Assembly: GCA_037447655.1 (NCBI GenBank)
Contig: JBBHKE010001697.1
Coordinates: 62,001-126,000, forward strand
DNA length: 64,000 bases
Source: Zygnema cylindricum
Lineage: Eukaryota; Streptophyta; Zygnematophyceae; Zygnematales; Zygnemataceae
Direction: 5' to 3'
Part shown: positions 31,951 to 43,683 of the stretch, in pieces
How positions within the stretch are numbered: position 1 is the first letter of the stretch
Layout of the letters: every line of letters begins with the position of its first letter
Position numbers and translations under genes: made by a program
The notes under the pieces: model-generated
What the model saw: the letters and a program-made list of their open reading frames with translations, nothing else
Database searches by the model: none
What the model was told of the DNA's origin: nothing

Positions 31951-33043
31951 TTAGAAAGGATTTTCAAATCCACAAGATTCTTGACTCTCATCAAAAATAA
32001 TTTTGGTGTTGTTTCCGTAATATTGGGCTACTTTTGCAAAAGTGCTTACTTTCCCTAAAGCCCTACAAACTAAGTATCGAGATGTACTCAACAAATAAAA
32101 TTCCGCCATAGTCGGCAAACGGGAATACACGTCTACATCATCCGTCCCACTATGTGAAACTTTACCTGAAGAAAAGTACAAAACAACTCTCTCTCCCATA
32201 GATTTTACCAAACTAGGACGCAACGCCTCATTGTCGGTGGCGAGAAACACGTTAAGAATGGGACTATTGTCGTCTTCACTTGCGAGTTTTCTTCTAAAAT
32301 CTTCAAAGAACTTGCCAAGACACTTTGAAAATTGGTCACTTACAAGCGATTGTGTGTCGTTTTTCTCTCTCAACAGAAGGTCTTGCTTTTCCTTGATACA
32401 TTTACTTCTAATCGCTTCACAATAGTCACTTAACCGTCTTCCTTCAACAAATTCACCGCATTTATAGCAATCCCTACTGAGACGCCATAGAATACCTTCG
32501 ATAACACTGGAAAAACATCACCGTGACAAAACAGGAGTTGTCAAAATGGTTGGTGTTATCACAATCAAAAAAATTGAGGTACAGTGGTTAGTAATGGTTT
32601 CTCTCTCTTAGACAGTGATATATTAATAAAGTGAGAACCATTATTTCTCAAATAATAAAATAAACACATGAGTTACGAACATTGCTTGACCTTCTTTTTC
32701 ATACAGAGTAAACAAATGACAATGTAGATCTAAAGCTATCTATTTCACACTAGAAAGTGTGACGAGTCATGTTAGAAATTATTAAAAAAAAAACTCACAC
32801 CAAAATTCTCCCTTGTCGACAAAAAAGGAACCAACTTTGCACAAACCATGACTTTTGAGCTTGAAATTTGAATTACCTGGGCTGTGTTCGAATATGAACC
32901 GCAACATCAAAAGTGTAGGTAAGTAAAGAATTTCTAGGAAGAGAAGGAGCGTGTTTCTTCCCTTTCCTTCCCTTCATATGTTTCTCAATAACCTCTCCCA
33001 AAACTTCACGCGGTCCATTCATCAAAGTTTGCAAAACTTTCAT
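31951..33043 (-). CDS. Fucosyltransferase-like glycosyltransferase, C-terminal part, two exons
   Basis: Predicted exons are 33043-32877 and 32476-31951, joined across a 400-base intron with a GT donor (CCCAG/GTAATT) and AG acceptor (GTCTCAG/TAGG). The joined length, 693 bases, is exactly 231 codons including the stop. Exon 1 ends in TFDVAVHIRTQP, the H-x-R motif of GT-B fucosyltransferases that contacts GDP-sugar. Exon 2 has CYKCGEF, then VFLATDNEALRP, GERVVLYF, EFYLLSTSRYLVC and STFAKVAQYYG, the usual C-terminal pattern of such enzymes. These would act on glycans in the secretory pathway. The family call is inference from motifs. The frame is open about 70 bases upstream of the chosen ATG (SSTNCIFMK...), so the true N-terminus is probably in a further upstream exon or lost. 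No transmembrane segment is seen. Confidence 0.55.
32477..32876 (-). other. Predicted GT-AG intron of the glycosyltransferase-like gene
   Basis: The 400 bases are AT-rich, with stops in all frames. The homologous intron is recognisable in the copy at 13685-14057, so that copy was made from DNA and not from spliced RNA. Confidence 0.6.
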
Positions 33044-33767
33044 AAAAATACAATTAGTCGACGAACACTTGAAAGTTTTAAAAAGACAATTTCTTCTTTT
33101 TGAATTTACAAACCAATAGGATCAAAGGGATTTTCAGGTATCAGTCAAAATCGGATCAAAGTCAGATCCAGACATTTTTTTTTGCGGATCCGGAATCGAG
33201 TTCAACGGGCGTGAAGATTAATCCGGATCGCGTCGGAAGAGGAAAAGAACGAGAAAATCAGAAAAAAAAAAAAGAAGAAAAATCCATCAATCAATAAATC
33301 AAATATTCAACATAAATCAGGTTCATTTACAAAACCAGTCGACAAACCGTTAAGTTTTGGCTAAAAAAAAACATTACTTTGGCACATAGGGACATGCCCT
33401 TAAACACTTAAAAGTTAAAATTCTTAGTTATCATTTGGTTTGTTTTGTTTTTTTTTGTTTAACACGTATTCTCCACGAACACAAGTCTGATTTTTGGTGG
33501 GAGACCGCCAATCGGAAGGTGAGAATCTTATCATCTAGTCAAAACCATAAAATTAACAATTTCACGACTATGTAAAGATCAAAGACTTTTTAATTTTGGA
33601 AAAAAAGCATTAACATTTATATCGATTACAATGTCTAGTATACACTCTATATTATTGTACTGTATTATACTCTAGAGTTTGTATAGTATGTCATGTTAAG
33701 TATCACAATCCAGTTTGTACTTTGTAGAACGAAAGTACATATCTTGTACAATTCCACTGTGAATGGC
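33044..33767. other. Upstream flank; MITE fragments, no clear gene
   Basis: At about 33455-33545, sequence like ACAAGTCTGATTTTT and GAGACCGCCAATCGGAAG matches the interior of the Tc1/mariner-like MITEs. At 33755-33772, CACTGTGAATGGCTATTA is the terminal motif of that family, interrupted there by copia B. The remainder is unassigned. Confidence 0.5.
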
Positions 33768-33865
33768 TATTATGTTGTTTCTGGAAAGCTTTAAGTCTCA
33801 AAAAAGTTATAGGACGGCGAAAAAAAAGATCTATAGGGACATGCGTCGTCACTTGATGCACAGTG

Positions 33866-34914
33866 TGAAACTCTGAGACCTCCATAAGTCCTCAGAGTAG
33901 ATAGCTTCCAAGAAGCCTCTAGGATAGTCCTGACCCCTTTGTGTTTCAACAAAAATAACTGCCACCCTGGCAGACAAAAACCCTGACCACCTGCACCCCT
34001 GTGAAGGCAAGACTCCCTTGAGTCGGTAGCAAAAAGAATCTATGAATTTGCTCCCCTGAGCAGTAAGTTATGGAGGGTCAAATTTGACCTTTTGTACATA
34101 AGCTCTCTGGGAGAGGGGGTCCTATCTTCTAATTTTTCTAAGTCCTATCTCTTTCACAGACTCTATCTACTGATGTACGGAACCAATCAGAATTGAGTTC
34201 TGTACGCAAAAGTACAGCTGCCGGTGTACTTTAGGTACGGACATTGTACGACATGGCCTAAATGTCGACACATGTCAAATCCGAATTCGGTGCCGTAATC
34301 TCCGGAGATTCTACAATCCAACGGAATTTTGCCACGCGTCATCCGATGTGGCGATGGCCACTAACCGCCGAAATCTTCCTCCGCGATCTCGGCGCTAATC
34401 CCGGCCGTCCGATTAAATTCGGATTTAATCGTAGCCGTAATAAATACATGCGCGGTATTTATTTCACTTACGAAACAAATGCGCGGTATTGATTTTTGTC
34501 GGTACCGTAATTCGTACATTATATATTACTGGATCTATGTATCCCGTAATCCATTTCAGTTAAATGATTTATCGCACGTATAATCATTTAAATAAATATC
34601 AAACTACATGTTACGTAATACTACGGCTAGACTTAACGGCTAAGGCTATCGGCTATTTCCTGTCTGCCGGCCGGTAGGTACAAGGATCAAATCCTGCCGC
34701 CGGCACATACCTTTTAAATAAATAAATAAACCCTAATATAAAATTCCCGTAAACCTCAGGATAGCCAAGGTAGCCATGGCTCTAGCTTCCTCTCCAGTTT
34801 CTCAGTGACTGCGATAAGTTTGAGAGTTGGAGAGAGAAGTTAGAGATAGACTGCCTCGACTTCTATATTTCTTTTCAGACCTAGAAAATACTAATAAAAC
34901 CATTAGTTTCTACA
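33866..34914 (-). mobile_element. Solo LTR of copia family F inside the B 5' LTR (1049 bp)
   Basis: Starts TGAAACTCTGAG and ends GTTTCTACA on the plus strand, flanked on both sides by CAGTG (33861-33865, 34915-34919). It is homologous to the LTRs at 59009-60042 and 62768-63653 in the same orientation. The uninterrupted site survives in the 3' LTR of copia B near 40103-40125 (AAGCACAGTGCAGG), which confirms both boundaries. Confidence 0.9.
34627..34712 (+). other. tRNA-like segment in the F solo LTR, antisense to the element
   Basis: CTTAACGGCTAAGGC resembles a D arm or A box and GGATCAAATCC a B box, about 54 bases apart, a spacing typical of class II tRNAs. GCCGGC/GCCGGC can pair. The two other F LTRs have related sequence at the same position. 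The fold is imperfect and function is unproven. Confidence 0.4.
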
Positions 34915-35725
34915 CAGTGCAGGTTTTTAAATGATACCGACACTAGTATTGGAAACACGCAGTTGCGACACATATAGAACAAACGCAGCAACGGTTATTT
35001 TTGATATGGTCTGTACGGACGAATGCAGTCTGCAACGCAACAAAGACAAACGCAACTGCGGATATTTTGGTATAAGACAATGCAGTTGCTACGCAATAAG
35101 ACAAACGCAGCAGCAGCTGTTTTTTGTATGGGACGGCGCAGCTGCTACAAAGCTGCATATATGTGAATGTGATCAAGAATTGCACTGCGCTGCTACGGTT
35201 GATATATATCAAATCAACGAACGAGAATAATTAAGTGAATCTACGGTTGATATATATCATATCAACGAACAAGATTAATTAAGTGAATCGCTAACAGATG
35301 TTATGCAACAGCCGGATGGACGTACCCTGACAATTGTCACTAAGCCAAGCAACAAGTATTTGAACAAATCACTTGTATAAGATTCTCAGTAATATTAGTT
35401 GTATAGTGATAGATTAGTTATGCGGACAAAGCAATTTGCCTTGGGATTCATATTTTCAACGATTTTTTAGAATATTTGTATGGCAATACGGACTATGTGA
35501 ATGGACAAGATTGAAAGTATAAGACTTAATAGTAGAACATTTATGTATCCAAACGAGGAATGTAATCACAAAAGCTTTTGGAAACGCCGGAAGGTGATAT
35601 GGGTGTGTATTGGATAATTCCGAAATCTTTGGGTGTCATTCGTGATATACAGCAACGGGGTTGCAGCGGTTGTTTCATTGGCGAAATTGAGTGGCTGCAG
35701 AAAACGCTATTTTGTGAGTGAGATT

Positions 35726-36720
35726 ATGTCTACTTCTGCTACTACGGCTGATGCTTCCTCCGCTGATAGGTGGAACAACTGCGTGCGCGGCCATCAAGAA
35801 TCTATGAGGAGAAAAACAATGACATTGGAAATAGAAACACACTTTGAAAATGTTAATCTTTTGGACATTTTGGATGGCTCACTGGTAGAATCGGATCCGT
35901 CTTGGTCAAAGAAAAATTCGCAAGCTCGGTTAATTTTGAAATTTTGTATTTCATTAGAATTAGCTATGTCACGGATAAAAATGAAAAAGGCGATCGATAT
36001 CTAGAAATCTCTCAAGGATGATTTTGAAAAGGCTAATGTTTAAGAATAACTATTTTTCGTTGGACGGATTTGGGACTACAAATACACGAGTGGCACAATG
36101 GCAAAATATTGTAACAAATTTCGAATATTAATAGATTCTCATGCTTGTGCAGGTGGATCGTTTCCTCGGTTTCAGCAGGCTGCTTTGCAAATGAGAGGTC
36201 TTCCTACTACTATGAAAGCAGCGTCTGATAGGCTGAAACAGAAAGATAAAGCTAGCTGGACACTGCAATTAGCTATTAATTTTGTATTAGAACAAGAAGC
36301 AGATTTTAAAATTCTTAATGGTGAAAAGCAAGTAGAGGCATTTAGCACAGAATTTGACAAGAAAGGTCAGATTAATCAGCAAAGGAATCAGTTTACTAAA
36401 AAATCAAAATCAGTTAAGACAGTTCAATCAAAGAGGAAATAGACAATCTTTCAATGTTTTTTTTTATTGTAATGAAAAAGGTCATGGATGTAAATTCTAT
36501 CCTAAGCTTAAGAAAGCTAATGAAACAGGTCTGTATAGGCGTGGATGGCATCAGAGCCAATTTCATCAAGGGTTCACGGGATCATCACAATGAGGAAATG
36601 CACTATTCTCAGCGGCTTCATCTCATCACGACGAGTCACTTTCACTCTCTAACAAGGAGGATGATGATCTATTTGCTATGGCGGCAGCGATGAGGGCGCG
36701 AAGACAATAGATGGATAATG
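35726..36720 (+). pseudogene. Copia B gag and protease start
   Basis: The ATG at 35726 is within the LTR. The LTR/gag junction has lost the primer-site-encoded QQVMG segment. The Gag core matches copia A (ETHFENVNLLDILDGSL, MKKAIDI, KDKASWTLQLAIN). Stops occur near 36004 and 36040. The zinc knuckle has decayed to FFYCNEKGHGCKFY, missing the first and last cysteines. It continues to RWIMDTGALAHMC at about 36710, where a TAG replaces the tryptophan found in copia A (CWNKA). Confidence 0.8.
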
Positions 36721-38228
36721 GACACCGGAGCGTTGGCCCATATGTGCTAGAACAAAGCAGCCTTCAAAACTCTAAAATCAACACTGGAGAAAAATATCTA
36801 CTATGCGTGTGGAATGAGTGTGCAAACACGTGCTCTAGATGATGTTTCCTTGCTAGTTGATCTACAAGGCAAGGCAGTTGAGAGAACTCTTCATAATGTT
36901 CTCTATGTCCTAGATTTTAAGAAAAAATTGTTTTCAACTTCTTTGGTAGAAAGTAAAGGGTTTGAGGTCAATGTGAAACATGGCAGGCATGTTGTTAGCA
37001 AAAATGGGAAAAATGCAGTTACAGGAACAAGAGATGCCAGCAAAATGTATCGAATAGATATGCCGGATAATAAAGAAAATGATGTTTTGTATTCCGGTGC
37101 AGTATCCTCACATGAGCTGTGGCATAAAAGATTAGGCCATGTGAATTATGATAGTATGAAAAAGATGGACAATGCTGGAAAAATAGAAGGGGTCACTTTG
37201 TCAATTCAGTCACCTAAAACGTGTGATGGTTGTGCACTAGGAAAAATACACAAATTAGCGTTTCCTCAGGATTCTGAACATAGGTCTACTAAACTTTTAC
37301 AACTCATTCATTCTAATATTTTCGGCCGTGCAAAGGTACCATTTTCTCGGGGGATAAAATATATTGTTACGTTTAAAGATGATTTTTTGAAGTTTACTAA
37401 AATCTACTTCATGAAGGAAAAAAGTGAAGTCTTCAATCACTTTAAACACTAGAAAGCGTTGGCGGAGAATCTACAGGGTTTGCAAATTGGAGCTCAGATC
37501 GGACAATGGCGGGGAATATACATCGAAAGAGTTTGACAACTTCTTACTCAAAGAAGGTATAAGTCACAAATTGACTATCCTATACTCTCCGAAACAGAAT
37601 GGGGTCTCAGAAAGAATAAATAGAACTATCACAGAAAGCTCTAGGTCTATGCTTGCGGATAAGGACGTGGATCCGAAATTATGGGCTCAAGCATTAAATT
37701 GTGCAGTTTATATAAAAAATAGGATAGGTTCAAGATCGGTAAAAACCTCTCCTTACGAGAATTAGACGGGCGACAAACCGGATGTTAGTCTTTTCAAAGT
37801 CTTTGGAAGTAAATGCTATAATTTGGATACATCTAATGATAGGTGGAAAATGGAACCTAAGGGATTGCCGGGCATTTTCCTAAGATATGATGATCACTCT
37901 AAAGGTTATAGAGTCTTTGTTTTTGAGAGGCACAAAATTGTTGTAGCAAGGAATATTGCTGTCAAAGATCAACTAGACTCGATAGAATTATTTAAAATGA
38001 CAGAGCAGCAGAATCAACAAAAAGTACAGGAATATGTCATTTTGGATAGCATCCAGAATGTTGTCCCACAGCTGCATAATTCACCAGTGGTAACACAGGA
38101 GTCAGCACACAATCGCGTTCCTCAACAAGTTCATTCCGAAGCGGAGCGACAGCATGCAGTGACTACGGATCGCAACCAGCGTAATAAGCGCAACGTAGGA
38201 GATGCGACAATTTCAGCCTCATAATTTC
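36721..38228 (+). pseudogene. Copia B protease and integrase
   Basis: Blocks in order: YYACGMSVQTRALDDVSLL (36800), WHKRLGHVNYDSMKKM (37119), CDGCALGKIHKLAFPQD (37220), IHSNIFGRAKVPF (first catalytic D of copia A now N, 37305), RSDNGGEYTSKEFDNFL (37495), NGVSERINRT (37600), and GYRVFVFERHKIVVARN (37905). The frame shifts at about 37440 and stops near 37765. The loss of the first catalytic aspartate makes integrase activity unlikely even without the frame breaks. Confidence 0.8.
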
Positions 38229-39860
38229 CGGGGGGAAGAATATCTAGTAGCCGCCTACAAGCAAGCTCTCATTTCGCCTACTCGGCTGCCTCAAGAGAGG
38301 CCTCTAACCATCCGCGAAGCCTTCTCATCACCGGAGCGGAATCACTGGATCGAGGCGGCAATTGATGAAATGAAGTCGATCATGGAAACTCAGACGTGGG
38401 AGCTTGTGGACCTTCCTCCGGACCGAAAAGCGATCGGCAGCGAATGGGTATTCAAGGTGAAGTTAAATCTAGACTATACCATTGAATGATATAAGGTTAG
38501 ACTTGTGGCAAAGGGCTAAAATCAAAAGGAATGAATTGATTTTGAAGAAACTTTTTCTCTTGTTGTAAGATTTTCCACAGAGAGGATTTTGCTATCTCTA
38601 GCAGCTATAAAAGATATGGAAATACATCAGATGGATGTAAAAACAACAATTTTTACATGGCAAACTAGAGGAGACCATTTACATGTAGCAGCCTGAAAGG
38701 TATGCAGAACTAGCAAAAGAGCACTTAGTATGCAAACTGCTAAAATCTTTGTACAACCTAAAATAGGCCCCGAGGCAATGGAATCTAAAACTTGATGAAT
38801 TCTTAACTGGCCTAGGATTTAAAAGGATAATTTCCGATCACTCTGTCTATGTTTTAAAGGGTGAGGATGGAATAGTGTATATAGCGGTATACGTAGATGA
38901 TTTACTATTAGTTAGCAAATCAATGGCTTAAATTAACAAAATTAAAAATGTTTTAAAATCACGGTTCGAGATGAAAGACCTCGGTGAGGCAAAGTATATT
39001 TTGGGTATCTAGGTAGAAAGGGAAAAGAAAAAAAAATTAATAAAATTGACTCAAAAAGAGGCTATTGGAAACATGTTAGATAAATATAGAATGCGGGGGG
39101 CAAAAGGCTGTTTAACACCAATGGAGTTCCGGCATAAGTTAGAGGGGGAAGAAACAAAACCAGGTGTTATTGTCAGTAAAAATTTTTGAGTCAGGGGAGG
39201 ATGATCCTATGACACTGATACCTTATAGACAGAGAGTGGGAAGCTTAAAATATTTCATGAACAGTACCCGTCCAGATATTGCAGCAACAGTTGGGGTACT
39301 AAGCAGAAGTCTAGAGAATCCAAGGAAATCTGACCGTGATGCAACAAAAAGAGTTCTAAGATACTTAGCAAAAACAAAGACCTCAAACTCACAATAGGCA
39401 GAGGAGAAGTGAAGCTGCAAATATGGAGTGATGCAAGCTATGGCGACATGCGAAGCCGAAAATCCACCACGGGGTTCGTTTTGCAAATCGAGAACGGGAC
39501 TTGCAGCAGGAGCAACAAACTCCAAAAGGTCATGGCGCAATCAACGATGGAGTCATAATATATGGCACAAGCTCGGCCCTCAAAAAACTCCTATGGGTCA
39601 AATCCATGTTGCAAGAATTGGGATACATGCAGGTTGGTCCACAGGTGATCAGGTGTGATAACCAGGCTGCCATTCCCATTGCTTCTAACCCGAGTCTCCA
39701 CTTCAAAAGCAAGCACATGGAGGTAAGATTACACTTTGTAAGAGAAAAATTGTTCTCTAATTATTTGCCAGATGCTAAAATGATTGCAGATATGCTCACT
39801 AAAGCTCTTCCTGCTCCCAAGTTGAAGTATTGTAGGGATGCGGTGGGATTAAGTGAATAG
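38229..39860 (+). pseudogene. Copia B reverse transcriptase and RNase H
   Basis: EAFSSPERNHWIEAAIDEMK (38315) and GSEWVFKVKLNLD open the RT. Stops and shifts follow at 38489-38900. The catalytic YVDDLLLVS is at about 38890 and RFEMKDLGEAKYILGI at 38965, with a TAG after it. RNase H includes CDNQAAIPIASNP (39652) and KSKHMEVRLHFVREK (39705), ending DAVGLSE with a TAG at 39858-39860, as in copia A. Confidence 0.8.
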
Positions 39861-40020
39861 CTGAGTTGCTACACTGCTATACTGCCATGCTGCGCTAGTC
39901 CAATAACAGGGATATAGTGGGACTAGATGACTTGCTAAATTGCTCCATTGCTATGCTGCGATGCTCTGCTAGTTCGACATTGTAGCTGTACTGATTACTA
40001 AGTCTAAAGCCATAGGTGAG

Positions 40021-40983
40021 TGTTGTTTTTGGAAAGCTATAAGTCTAAGCAAATTTATAAGACGACGGAAAAATAGATCTATAGGGACATGCGTTGTCAC
40101 TTGAAGCACAGTGCAGGTTTTTGAATGATACTAACACTAGCATTGGAACAACGCAGCTGTGACGCAGATAGAACAAGCGCAGCTGTTTTTTTTTTTGATA
40201 TGGTCTGTATGGACGAACGCACCATGCGATGTAACAAGAAAAACGCAACTGCGGATATTTTGGTATAAGACAAAGCATTTGCTACGCTACAAGACAAACG
40301 CAGCTGTGGCGGTTTTTGGTATAGGACAACGCAGCTGCTACGAAGCTGCAGATATGTGAATGTGATCAGTACGCCTGCGGCTACGGTTGATATATATCAA
40401 CCTTGAACGAGAATAATTTAGTGAATCGCCGGATGTTATGTTGATGGATGGATGTCTTGTGACAATTATCACTAAACTAGGCGACAAGATTTAAACAAAT
40501 CACCTGTATAGGATTCTCAGTAATATTAGTTGTACAGTGATAGATTAGTTTTAGCGTGATTAGGAGCATTTGACCTTAGTGGCAGTTTAGTTCTTTTGAC
40601 GTATCTTTTAGGAATATTTGTATCGATGATACAGCACTATGTAGTTAGACAACTGAGTGAAGAGTATAAGACATAGGTCGTAGAACATTTTATGTATCCA
40701 GACTTCAAGACTGTGTAATCTGCAAACTGTTTTTGGGAAACTTCTGAGTTGCATATCTTGGTATATTTTGGATTAATTGAGCTGAAACTTTGGGAGTTGC
40801 CAGTCTTCGTGATATTCTATACTGTGGTATAGTTTGTTGTAGTGTTTTTCATTGTGTTGGAATTGGTGAACTGTAGAAAATAGCTATTTTATAGGATACT
40901 TGATAAGCTTTTGTGAGTGAGATTATGTCTACTTCTACTACTACAGCTCATGCTTCACCTGCTCCAGTGGTCGTGGAACAACA
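40021..40983 (+). repeat. 3' LTR of copia B (963 bp)
   Basis: Starts TGTTGTTTTTGG after the polypurine-like CATAGGTGAG and ends GTCGTGGAACAACA before TATTA. It contains an intact copy of the gag start (ATG at 40925) and the empty target site for the F solo LTR. Confidence 0.9.
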
Positions 40984-40988
40984 TATTA

Positions 40989-42146
40989 GCGTAAATAAAT
41001 AATAAGAGTAAAAGAATAAACTAATTTTATTAACTGTAATAAGGGTTCAAGGCCATTCTGCCAAAAAAAAAATTACTCTAATTTGGGAACATTTTCGCCA
41101 TAGTGTAGCTACCGTTGCCCGTGTTCACATAGATGACGGTTTAACATGTTAGATAAGCTCGCGCGATTTTCCGCCGTCTTTATGATTGGAAATCAAATCT
41201 AAGTGCGTTATTTAGTGTCGATGGACTCACTTTATTGTGTCGACGCCTTTATGTGACACACTTTCTGTATGATATAACGAAACAACAAGCAGTATTAATA
41301 CGGACTGACACATTTGTACTACATTATTGAAAAACTGTCCAAATTAGAGTTATTAACGCTAATTCAACAGTACCTAATATTAATGAAAAAAAATATTAGA
41401 GTTATTTATTCTATTTTAGGTTATTGGGGCGCTCTAATGCTAATAGCATTTGTTACCGTAGAGTCGCACACCAAAAGTGAATGATTCTCTACTCCTATCC
41501 AAGTTTTAATAACTTTGTGATCAGCGGACGCAAACTACAACCGTAAACCTTAACGAAAATCTTTAAGAAGGCAAAGCCAACCATTTCGATTTTCTATTAA
41601 ACATATCAGTATAACCTGCATATTTATTTTCGATATGTCAAAAAAAATACATATATGTAATTGTACGAGGTTAAAGATACACATCACTCACGGTAATTTA
41701 TCCTCTTTCTCCCTCCTTTTTTCCATCTAGCCATGCCGGATTCTTTTAAAAATTTCCCGTTCCTCTCTTATCCCTCTAACCTCTCGCTCCCTTTCCCATC
41801 CCTCTCCCTCCCTCTCCCTCCTCCCTCTCATTTGCTTGTTTTCCATCCGAATGGTAGCTGTGTTCCTAACTGCTATTCTTTTGAATTTAAACAAATAATT
41901 CCCTTTAATTTGGAAATAATACCAATAAAAGACAATTAATTCCTATTCGTTTTTTAATGACTGTTTAAATAAGTGAAGAATGAAGATTGAGAGAAAAATT
42001 TGGTTTTTATGAGGAAAGCGAAATTCACAATTCCTTGGATAATAAGAGGAGGAATTGGAGGAGGAACCGCACCGTCACATTCAATGGAAGAAATAAAGAG
42101 GAAATCATGACATGAAGTGTGACGTGGAATTTGAAATTGATGATTG
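40989..42146. other. Unassigned; remainder of the MITE-like target of copia B, pyrimidine run
   Basis: GCGTAAAT at 40989 continues the MITE terminal motif split by copia B. A degenerate inverted counterpart (GCTAATAGCATTTGTTACCG) lies at about 41440-41460. A CCCTCTCCCTCC run is at 41800-41830. No gene recognised. Confidence 0.45.
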
Positions 42147-42425
42147 TGTTGGATTAGCGCTTGAATACAAGGCGTTGGTTCAATACGAGGCGTAAAGTGT
42201 ATGCCCACACTTAAAGCCAGACGAAAGAAATATATTCGGACAAATCAGGGTCTACATCGAGTTGGTGGGACACTGGTTAGTGCGTCGACATTTAAGACAA
42301 TTGTCCCAGGTTTGAAACCAGACTAGCTCAATTTTCCAGAGTTGACAACGTTGAACTTTGACGGTAACTAACCAATTTTCTCAAAGTTGAACATGCCGAA
42401 TCCTCGAATTCACGGAAATCTAACA
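42147..42425 (+). mobile_element. TRIM LTR, third copy (279 bp) with degenerate primer site
   Basis: Starts TGTTGGATTAGCGC and ends GGAAATCTAACA, followed by GATATCAGTGACG, a decayed form of TGGTATCAGAGCC. It contains the tRNA-like domain at 42259-42329. It is longer than the LTRs at 2029-2530 because of an internal near-duplication of AATTTTC..AAGTTGA...CATG. Confidence 0.7.
42259..42329 (+). other. tRNA-like domain in the third TRIM LTR
   Basis: GAGTTGG and CTAGCTC can pair over 7 bases using G-U pairs, so pairing is kept although bases on both strands changed relative to the copies at 2132 and 2411. The A-box-like ACACTGGTTAGTGCG and B-box-like GGTTTGAAACC are present. Confidence 0.5.
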
Positions 42426-42675
42426 GATATCAGTGACGCAAATGTGAATTTCCGAGTGTCTTTGAATACCCAAAAATTTCAATGGTTTTAAATGGAGTTC
42501 GCAAGAACAACGCTTCAACAAATTGAAATTGAAGGAAGAGAAAGAGGAGAACAAAATTTCGAGAAAATTCGACAATTTTGTGGCGGAAGAAGTTGAAAAA
42601 ACTTTTTGACACTCAGCAGGGAGGAAGGTTTCAAACTTGCATCATTTTATTTCGAATGTGAGATAAATTGACTTA

Positions 42676-43369
42676 GGGCGTGTCCCCATGTAACCGACAT
42701 TTTGAAACGTTATTTTGGAATTTAGCGCTCATTTTCCGGCGTACTTTTCAAAGTGTGCCTATGTCAATTGTTACTTGCGCATTCATTATTTTGAATATGT
42801 GGCAGTTGTACACGTCGCCAATACTTGCGACACCTGTAGACGCCAACAAACTGCTGACATTTGTAGACGCCAACGATCTCGGAACAAACTGCACACATTT
42901 GTACGCCGCAAAGAGCTCCTGAAATACTAGGACAATTGTCGATGCCAACTGTCATTTGTTGATGCCCACACGTGAACGACATAAGCGATCGCCTACGTCT
43001 ACAAAATGACATTTGTAGACGCCCACAAGTGGACAACAAAAGCAAACAGACAAACAATGTTTTTGTCGAGTATTCTCCCAACTGCAAAAAAACAAATGAA
43101 AACTTTTGAGGCGTGCAATCCAGGCTTTCTATTCGTCAATATAAAAGCACGTCGCGATTTGATTTCAGAGCAAGTGTGAAGATGATTTGGAAGTGGGTCA
43201 CGATGATAATAATGCCAAATCGCCGTACCTTTCAAGTTCCAAAATGAGGCAAAAATGTATTGGAGTTTTTGCCCATTTTTTGTACGGCGTAATATTTTCA
43301 AGTAGGAAGTCCCATTTTCTTTGTAAACGATGGAAAAAATCCGTTACTTAAACACATGGGGACACGCCC
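42676..43369. mobile_element. Harbinger-like MITE (family M1), complete copy, 694 bp
   Basis: The terminal inverted repeat GGGCGTGTCCCCATGT is at the left and ACATGGGGACACGCCC is read at the right end. TTA occurs on both sides (42673-42675, 43370-43372), the 3-bp duplication typical of PIF/Harbinger. The interior has repeated GACGCCAACAAACTG / TTTGTAGACGCC motifs. No transposase ORF is present. Confidence 0.8.
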
Positions 43370-43555
43370 TTAATCTGTTGAGAATTTAGTTGTAGCGAAT
43401 GCTGCCAGGTGTCCAGAGTCGTTTTTGGAATTAAGTGGATGTGAAACTATAATGTAGGCGGCATTGGAGAAGAGAAATGAGAAAGGAGAAAAAAATGAGA
43501 GGGAATCTGAGTCGTTTTCGGCGTCAAAAAACAAAGAGATATTGAATTTAAATTT

Positions 43556-43683
43556 TCGTGCGTTCTTGCAATTTTCGTGCGTGCTTGCAATTTTTCGTGC
43601 GTGTTTGCAATTTCTGTGCGTACTTGCAATTTTCATGCGTTCTTGCAATTTCCGTGCGTGCTTGCAATTTTTGTGCGTAATTT
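43556..43683. repeat. ~20-bp minisatellite (CGTGCGTTCTTGCAATTTT)
   Basis: About six and a half head-to-tail copies with single-base changes. The plus-frame translation alternates F-R-A-C-L-Q-F units only because of the repeat. Confidence 0.85.

Larger units (their letters stand above)
33773..35780 (+). repeat. 5' LTR of copia B, interrupted by a solo LTR
   Basis: Removing 33866-34914 plus one CAGTG copy leaves about 954 bases, matching the 963-base 3' LTR. It contains repeated ACGCAGCTG/CGCAACTGCGG units (34965-35200). The gag ATG at 35726 lies 55 bases before its end. Confidence 0.85.
33773..40983 (+). mobile_element. Copia B: full-length Ty1/copia retrotransposon with a nested solo LTR (7.2 kb)
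   Basis: 5' LTR 33773-35780, coding region 35726-39860, 3' LTR 40021-40983. An exact 5-bp target duplication TATTA flanks it (33768-33772 and 40984-40988). LTR ends are TGTTGTT...CAACA (CAACT in the 5' copy). It is the same family as copia A, with homologous proteins throughout. Without the nested solo LTR and one duplicated target copy (1054 bases) the length is about 6.16 kb. Many in-frame stops make it non-autonomous. Confidence 0.9.
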
